Shown: in pieces, positions 7,106-9,769 of the stretch
Numbering within the stretch: the first letter of the stretch is position 1
Layout: each line of letters starts with the position of its first letter
Origin: Chloroflexota bacterium
GTDB lineage: Bacteria > Chloroflexota > Dehalococcoidia > SM23-28-2 > RBG-16-64-32
DNA length: 9,769 nt
Assembly (NCBI GenBank): GCA_022561095.1
Contig: JADFRV010000072.1
Location: 1-9,769 of the forward strand
Reading direction: 5' to 3'
Notes under the pieces: model-generated
Told to the model about the DNA's origin: nothing
The model's database searches: none
What the model saw: the letters and a program-made list of their open reading frames with translations, nothing else
Program-made: the position numbers and the translations under genes

Positions 7106-7687
7106 TTGATCGTTCGACGGCTTCTCATCAGCGGCGCGCTCTTCGCGGGGCTCTTCGTGACCGGCATCGTCGGGTACGTTCTCATTGAGGGCTGGTCATT
7201 CCTGGATGCTTTCTACATGACGGTCATCACCGTGACCACGGTAGGCTTCCAGGAGGTGCGGCCCCTATCCGATGAGGGTAGGATCTTCACCAGCGGCCTG
7301 GTGATACTCGGCGTCGGGGCCGCCTTCTACCTTCTTACAGCTGTAGTAGCCACTGTCGTCGAGGGGGAGCTGGGCTTGCTACTGGGGGTACACCGAATGA
7401 AAACGAAGATTGAGGCGCTGCGCAACCACTACATCCTATGCGGCTTTGGCCGCGTGGGAGAGGAGATCGCCCGTGACTTCCAGGGGCGGAGGGTGCCCTT
7501 CGTCATCGTCGATTTGAACCCTGAAGCTCTGGAGCGTGCCCAAAAGCTGGACTGCCTCTATGTCGAGGGAGATGCGACAGCCGAGACGTGCTCATCGATG
7601 CTGGCATCCGCGAAGCGCACAGCCTTCTGGCCACCTGCGATTCCGATGCGACCAATATCTACATCGTCCTCACGGCCAGGGCGCTGA
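7106..7687 (+). CDS. Potassium channel with RCK domain, N-terminal part (frameshifted)
   Basis: N-terminal part of a two-TM K+ channel. TM1 is about residues 6-27, the pore helix and filter about 31-50 (VITVTTVGFQEV), TM2 about 60-88. A cytoplasmic Rossmann RCK/TrkA_N domain then starts with YILCGFGRVGEEIA (109-122, GxGxxG) and VIVDLNPEAL (133-142), whose acidic residue ends strand 2. Homology runs to EGDATAE (residue 160, base 7585); after that this frame is out of register and reaches a stop at 7687, so the last ~34 residues are nonsense. The true continuation is the frame that starts around 7588. The start is TTG at 7106: an in-frame stop lies at 7076-7078, no ATG or GTG is suitably placed and no strong Shine-Dalgarno is seen. 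The filter has Gln where most K+ channels have Gly (TVGYG/TVGFG). Confidence 0.85.
   Translation: MIVRRLLISGALFAGLFVTGIVGYVLIEGWSFLDAFYMTVITVTTVGFQEVRPLSDEGRIFTSGLVILGVGAAFYLLTAVVATVVEGELGLLLGVHRMKTKIEALRNHYILCGFGRVGEEIARDFQGRRVPFVIVDLNPEALERAQKLDCLYVEGDATAETCSSMLASAKRTAFWPPAIPMRPISTSSSRPGR
7583..7590 (+). other. Probable one-base deletion breaking the channel gene
   Basis: The bases read GCC GAG ACG TGC. Adding one base (for example GCC GAG GAC GTG) restores GDATAEDVLIDAGI, the usual TrkA_N sequence, and joins the frames at 7106 and 7588 into one protein of about 337 residues. No slippery heptamer is seen, so programmed frameshifting is unlikely. Either a real mutation or a sequencing or assembly error would explain it. 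Confidence 0.8.
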
Positions 7688-8118
7688 ATCCGAACATCGT
7701 CATCGTCGCCCGGGTGGTTGACCCGGCCAGCGAGCCGCGTATGCGTCGGGCGGGCGCCGACAGAGTCATCGCTCTCTATCGAATTGGCGGTCGCCGCATG
7801 GCCCTTTCTGACGTACAGCCGTTTGTCGTGGACTTCATCGACACCCTCGCCAGGGGCCAACGGAGTGGCCATATTCTCGCGGAGTTAGAGATCTCGGAAG
7901 GATCGGCGCTCGCTGGGTGCCCAGTCGGGCAGGTCGTCCAGGGAAGCTCTCGCGTAACCGTCCTCGGCGTACGCAAGCCTGACGGCACCACCCGGGCGAG
8001 CCCGCAGGGAGACGATACTCTCGAGCTGGGCGACCTCGTTATCATCATCGGCGACGAGGAGGAGGTGCGGCTGCTGGGCCGGAAGCGGCAGAAGACGGTT
8101 GAGCGCCCGGCCCCGTAG
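7588..8118 (+). CDS. Potassium channel RCK domain, C-terminal part (TrkA_N end plus TrkA_C)
   Basis: Continuation of the channel gene in the -1 frame, 176 residues from the GTG at 7588. Residues 1-60 complete the TrkA_N/RCK Rossmann fold: VLIDAGIREAHSLLA, SDATNIYIVLTARALNPN and RRAGADRVI are standard family motifs. YRIGGRRMA (64-72) is the usual linker of RCK channels. Residues about 95-165 form a TrkA_C domain ending in LELGDLVIIIGDEEEV, expected to bind regulatory ligands. There is no ribosome binding site ahead of 7588 and the N-terminus starts inside a strand-helix unit, so this is unlikely to be an independent gene. The tail GRKRQKTVERPAP is basic. Full conservation of both halves argues that the break is recent or artefactual. 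Paired in an octameric gating ring, this part would control the pore encoded upstream. Confidence 0.87.
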   Translation: MLIDAGIREAHSLLATCDSDATNIYIVLTARALNPNIVIVARVVDPASEPRMRRAGADRVIALYRIGGRRMALSDVQPFVVDFIDTLARGQRSGHILAELEISEGSALAGCPVGQVVQGSSRVTVLGVRKPDGTTRASPQGDDTLELGDLVIIIGDEEEVRLLGRKRQKTVERPAP

Positions 8119-8180
8119 TCGCCGGTCCCCCCAAGGCGCCAGTGTCGTACCCTCCATGTCTGCAAAGACAGTGCATGATG

Positions 8181-8223
8181 GGCCCTCTCTTCAGCTAGCT
8201 CAACCTAGTTGTCGGGAGAGGCC
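8181..8223. terminator. Weak hairpin between convergent genes
   Basis: GGCCCTCTC (8181-8189) can pair with GAGAGGCC (8216-8223) with one bulged C. The 26-base loop contains the small palindromes AGCTAGCT and AACCTAGTT. It lies between the convergent channel and methyltransferase genes, where a bidirectional terminator would be expected, but no T-tract flanks it. Confidence 0.25.
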
Positions 8224-8302
8224 GGTCGATCTGGAAGGCGCCGCCAGGTCGCGCTGCCCTGTACTCAATAACCGCGTCCTCAAGGCCTCGGGGCATCGCT
8301 CC

Positions 8303-8989
8303 TCAATTGCCGGGCGCTACGTCCGGCCCCACCGTACAGCATTTCATGAGCGCTATTTCGGTTGTCAATCCTCCTTGGAAGCGAACGCGGTGCGATCTTT
8401 GACAGTCGTGCCAAGGTGTTCTTTCCGCCGGGATGAAGTCGCCGGCGAACCTGGTCCTGACAACTGTTCGGAGGAAGGCTGAGCCGGCTCGCGACAGCCA
8501 CCCATCCGGGAGCGAGCAAAACGTGTAGAACACGTGGCCCGTGGGCGAAAGCACCCTAAGGTACTCGCTAAGGGCTCTCATCGGGTCGGGGACTGTTTCA
8601 ATGACCCAGGCGCTGACCACGACATCGAAGCAGCCGTCAATGAAAGGCAGGCTGAGTACATCGCCGATCATACGGTCGCCGGGAACGTCAACCGCATGAT
8701 CCAGCATAGACGTAGATAGATCCAGCATCGTGATATGTGCCTCTGGCTGGAGCGCCTGAAGTTGTCGCGAAATCGCTCCAGTGCCACATCCAGCGTCGAG
8801 CACGCGTTGGCCTGGCTGAAGCGTCGCCGCGAGGTCGTCGAGCATGGCTTGCTCGGCGCCCCGTCCGGCCAACCTTATCCAGAGAGCACGGAAATCGTCG
8901 TAGCGAGGGGCGACCCGGTCGTAGAGGCTCCGAACGCTCTTCGGTGCCGGCTGGAGTAGGAGCCCCAAGTCGTCGAGCGGGTCACTCAC
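8303..8989 (-). CDS. Class I SAM-dependent methyltransferase (Methyltransf_11/UbiE-like)
   Basis: Soluble Rossmann methyltransferase of 228 residues; substrate unknown. Motif I is VLDAGCGTG (63-71), binding SAM. MLDLSTSML (88-96) carries the acidic residue for the ribose, IGDVLSLPF (108-116) the adenine-contacting Asp, and FDVVVSAWVIETVPDP (121-136) is motif II. VRSLYDRVAPRYDD near the N-terminus is the usual lid segment of UbiE-like enzymes. The C-terminal tail has CC at 217-218 and a loose end. The start is GTG at 8989, with GAGGA 4 bases upstream. Only 11 bases separate it from the end of the copper ATPase, so it was probably co-transcribed with copA. With that gene broken, its promoter may also be lost unless the inserted sequence supplies one. 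No metal-resistance role can be read from the protein itself. Confidence 0.9.
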   Translation of the reverse strand: MSDPLDDLGLLLQPAPKSVRSLYDRVAPRYDDFRALWIRLAGRGAEQAMLDDLAATLQPGQRVLDAGCGTGAISRQLQALQPEAHITMLDLSTSMLDHAVDVPGDRMIGDVLSLPFIDGCFDVVVSAWVIETVPDPMRALSEYLRVLSPTGHVFYTFCSLPDGWLSRAGSAFLRTVVRTRFAGDFIPAERTPWHDCQRSHRVRFQGGLTTEIALMKCCTVGPDVAPGN

Positions 8990-9000
8990 GGTGTCCTCAG

Positions 9001-9654
9001 CTATCGAAAGCGGGTGAGGCGCAGGGAGTTGCCGAGCACCGACAGCGAACTCGCGGCCATGGCCACGGCAGCGATCGCGGGGTTCAGCAAGGCGCCGATC
9101 AGGGGATAGAGCACACCCGCCGCAACCGGAATACCGGCCGTGTTGTAGGCGAAGGCGAAGAAGAGGTTCTGGCGGATGTTGCGCATAGTGGCTCGGCTGA
9201 GGCGCAAGGCAGTCACGATACCCATCAGGTCTCCGCTGACCAGGGTGATGTCCGCCGCCTCCATCGCCACGTCCGTCCCCGATCCGATGGCGAGGCCCAC
9301 GTCCGCCTGAGCCAGGGCCGGGGCATCGTTGATCCCGTCACCGACCATCCCCACCAGCTTCCCTTCCTTCTGAAGCTTCTTCACCTCGTTGGCCTTCCTC
9401 AGATTCTCCAAAGACCTGTAGTTGGTCTGAGTCGACCCTACCTGAAACTGCCCGCTATTTCGCAGGGAATGCCTTTTACATTCACACCCCAAAGAGCAGG
9501 CAGAACCTTTCCTGTTCTTGACCTTCCAGGTCTTTCCCGAAGTACGACGGGAGGGATTAACCCAACCCGCCGCCTTCTTTGCCGCTAGCGCGCGTCGGAT
9601 AGACTCGCCCTGGCTTCGTCTGTGTCCCTCGCTGCCGAATACCGCCACCAGCAA
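9001..9654 (-). CDS. copA: Cu(I) P1B-type ATPase, C-terminal remnant in a chimeric frame
   Basis: Only residues about 87-217 of this open frame (9001-9396) are homologous to a heavy-metal P-type ATPase. They contain the hinge motif MVGDGINDAPAL, then ADVGLAIGSGTDVAMEAAD, and the last two membrane helices. YN followed by GIPVAAGVLYP in the penultimate helix and MAASSLSV in the last are the residues that mark Cu(I)-exporting P1B-1 pumps. The actuator domain, CPC helix, DKTGT phosphorylation site and nucleotide-binding domain are all missing. Upstream of KANEVKKL the frame runs for 86 codons to a TTG at 9654, but that part has no ATPase similarity and a different composition, so the fusion is likely fortuitous and the gene is dead. 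Either an insertion, a rearrangement or an assembly join near 9398 cut it. The methyltransferase gene follows after 11 bases. Confidence 0.85.
   Translation of the reverse strand: MLVAVFGSEGHRRSQGESIRRALAAKKAAGWVNPSRRTSGKTWKVKNRKGSACSLGCECKRHSLRNSGQFQVGSTQTNYRSLENLRKANEVKKLQKEGKLVGMVGDGINDAPALAQADVGLAIGSGTDVAMEAADITLVSGDLMGIVTALRLSRATMRNIRQNLFFAFAYNTAGIPVAAGVLYPLIGALLNPAIAAVAMAASSLSVLGNSLRLTRFR
9398..9431. repeat. Imperfect palindrome at the copA breakpoint
   Basis: CTCAGA (9398-9403) pairs with TCTGAG (9426-9431), and inside it CCAA (9408-9411) pairs with TTGG (9422-9425), leaving TTCT as a one-sided bulge and a 10-base loop. The 10-bp bulged stem sits where ATPase homology stops. Subterminal imperfect hairpins of this kind are known at ends of IS200/IS605-type elements, but no transposase is visible here. 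Confidence 0.5.
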
Positions 9655-9769
9655 GACTCCTTTCAGCCTAGATCACGTGAGTGAAACCCCATCTGTGAGG
9701 TCAGTTACCAGACCTTGTGCTCGGAAGTTCAAGCATCTCAACTTCAAAGCCGTCAAAAAGATAGCTTTA
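9446..9769 (+). other. Plus-strand reading frame open to the window end
   Basis: After an in-frame TGA at 9443-9445 this frame runs 108 codons without a stop and leaves the window. Possible starts are TTG near 9518 and GTG at 9677, the latter giving MSETPSVRSVTRPCARKF onwards, basic and Lys-rich towards the end. No good Shine-Dalgarno precedes either. I recognise no domain; it may be the beginning of a gene in the foreign segment or a chance open frame. Confidence 0.2.

Larger units (their letters stand above)
9398..9769. mobile_element. Unidentified foreign-looking segment at the right edge
   Basis: From the copA breakpoint to the window end nothing matches the expected ATPase gene. GC falls to 45% over 9661-9769 (49 of 109 by hand count) against 65% in 9001-9060. 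No tRNA, rRNA, CRISPR or known transposase motif is seen. The minus-strand stretch around 9625-9560 (SIRRALAAKKAAG) faintly recalls the helix after the catalytic domain of serine recombinases, too weak to name. A mobile element end, a degraded element or a misjoined contig are all possible. Confidence 0.35.

Noticed and set aside
7583..7590. Programmed -1 frameshift in the channel gene
   Set aside because: No slippery heptamer or following pseudoknot is evident, and RCK channels are not known to use recoding; a deletion or sequence error is simpler.
8181..8223. Strong rho-independent terminator after the channel gene
   Set aside because: The stem is bulged, the loop is 26 bases and no T-run follows on either strand, so only a weak hairpin is listed.
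8737..9588. Plus-strand open frame of 283 codons
   Set aside because: It is antisense to the methyltransferase and ATPase, both with clear motifs; its Arg/Gly-rich product has no recognisable domain. Its last third lies in the unidentified segment and cannot be judged.
9555..9654. Serine recombinase fragment on the minus strand
   Set aside because: Resemblance is limited to a short SIRRALAAKKAAG stretch; no catalytic Ser motif or DNA-binding domain can be seen.
1..9769. CRISPR arrays, tRNA or rRNA genes
   Set aside because: No regularly spaced direct repeats, cloverleaf sequences or conserved rRNA segments were found on either strand by eye.

Overview
The window is a high-GC bacterial segment. 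Hand counts give 65% GC over 9001-9060 but only 45% over 9661-9769. Lineage cannot be fixed from the sequence. Gene content (phosphoketolase-like enzyme with acetate kinase, TreT-type trehalose synthase, tandem universal stress protein, RCK potassium channel, copper ATPase) would fit an uncultivated high-GC soil, subsurface or thermal lineage such as Chloroflexota, NC10 or Rokubacteria. That placement is inference only.

Layout. (1) 2-3559, plus strand: acetate kinase, 5' end outside the window, then after 12 bases a phosphoketolase-family enzyme. Together they would split a sugar phosphate to acetyl-phosphate and convert that to acetate plus ATP. (2) 3556-6817, minus strand, transcribed right to left: tandem universal stress protein, trehalose glycosyltransferring synthase (TreT), and a GalT-type nucleotidyltransferase. 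It converges on the phosphoketolase gene and the two stop codons share the bases CTAG. (3) 6818-7105: a 288-base divergent intergenic region with two short inverted repeats. (4) 7106-8118, plus strand: a two-TM potassium channel with RCK (TrkA_N/TrkA_C) domains, broken by an apparent one-base deletion near 7586. (5) 8119-8302: a convergent intergenic region with a weak hairpin. (6) 8303-9399, minus strand: the last ~131 residues of a Cu(I) P1B-ATPase, then after 11 bases a class I SAM methyltransferase. (7) About 9398-9769: foreign-looking, lower-GC sequence that replaces the rest of the ATPase. It begins with an imperfect palindrome at the junction and carries a plus-strand reading frame open to the window end. 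I could not identify it.

Taken together, regions 1-5 look like a stress and energy island: fermentative ATP supply, compatible-solute synthesis from NDP-glucose, K+ flux and Usp proteins. The observations most worth a second look are the divergent phosphoketolase, which keeps the catalytic histidines but has a rewritten cofactor motif; the frameshifted channel; and the abrupt replacement of the ATPase gene by unidentified sequence.
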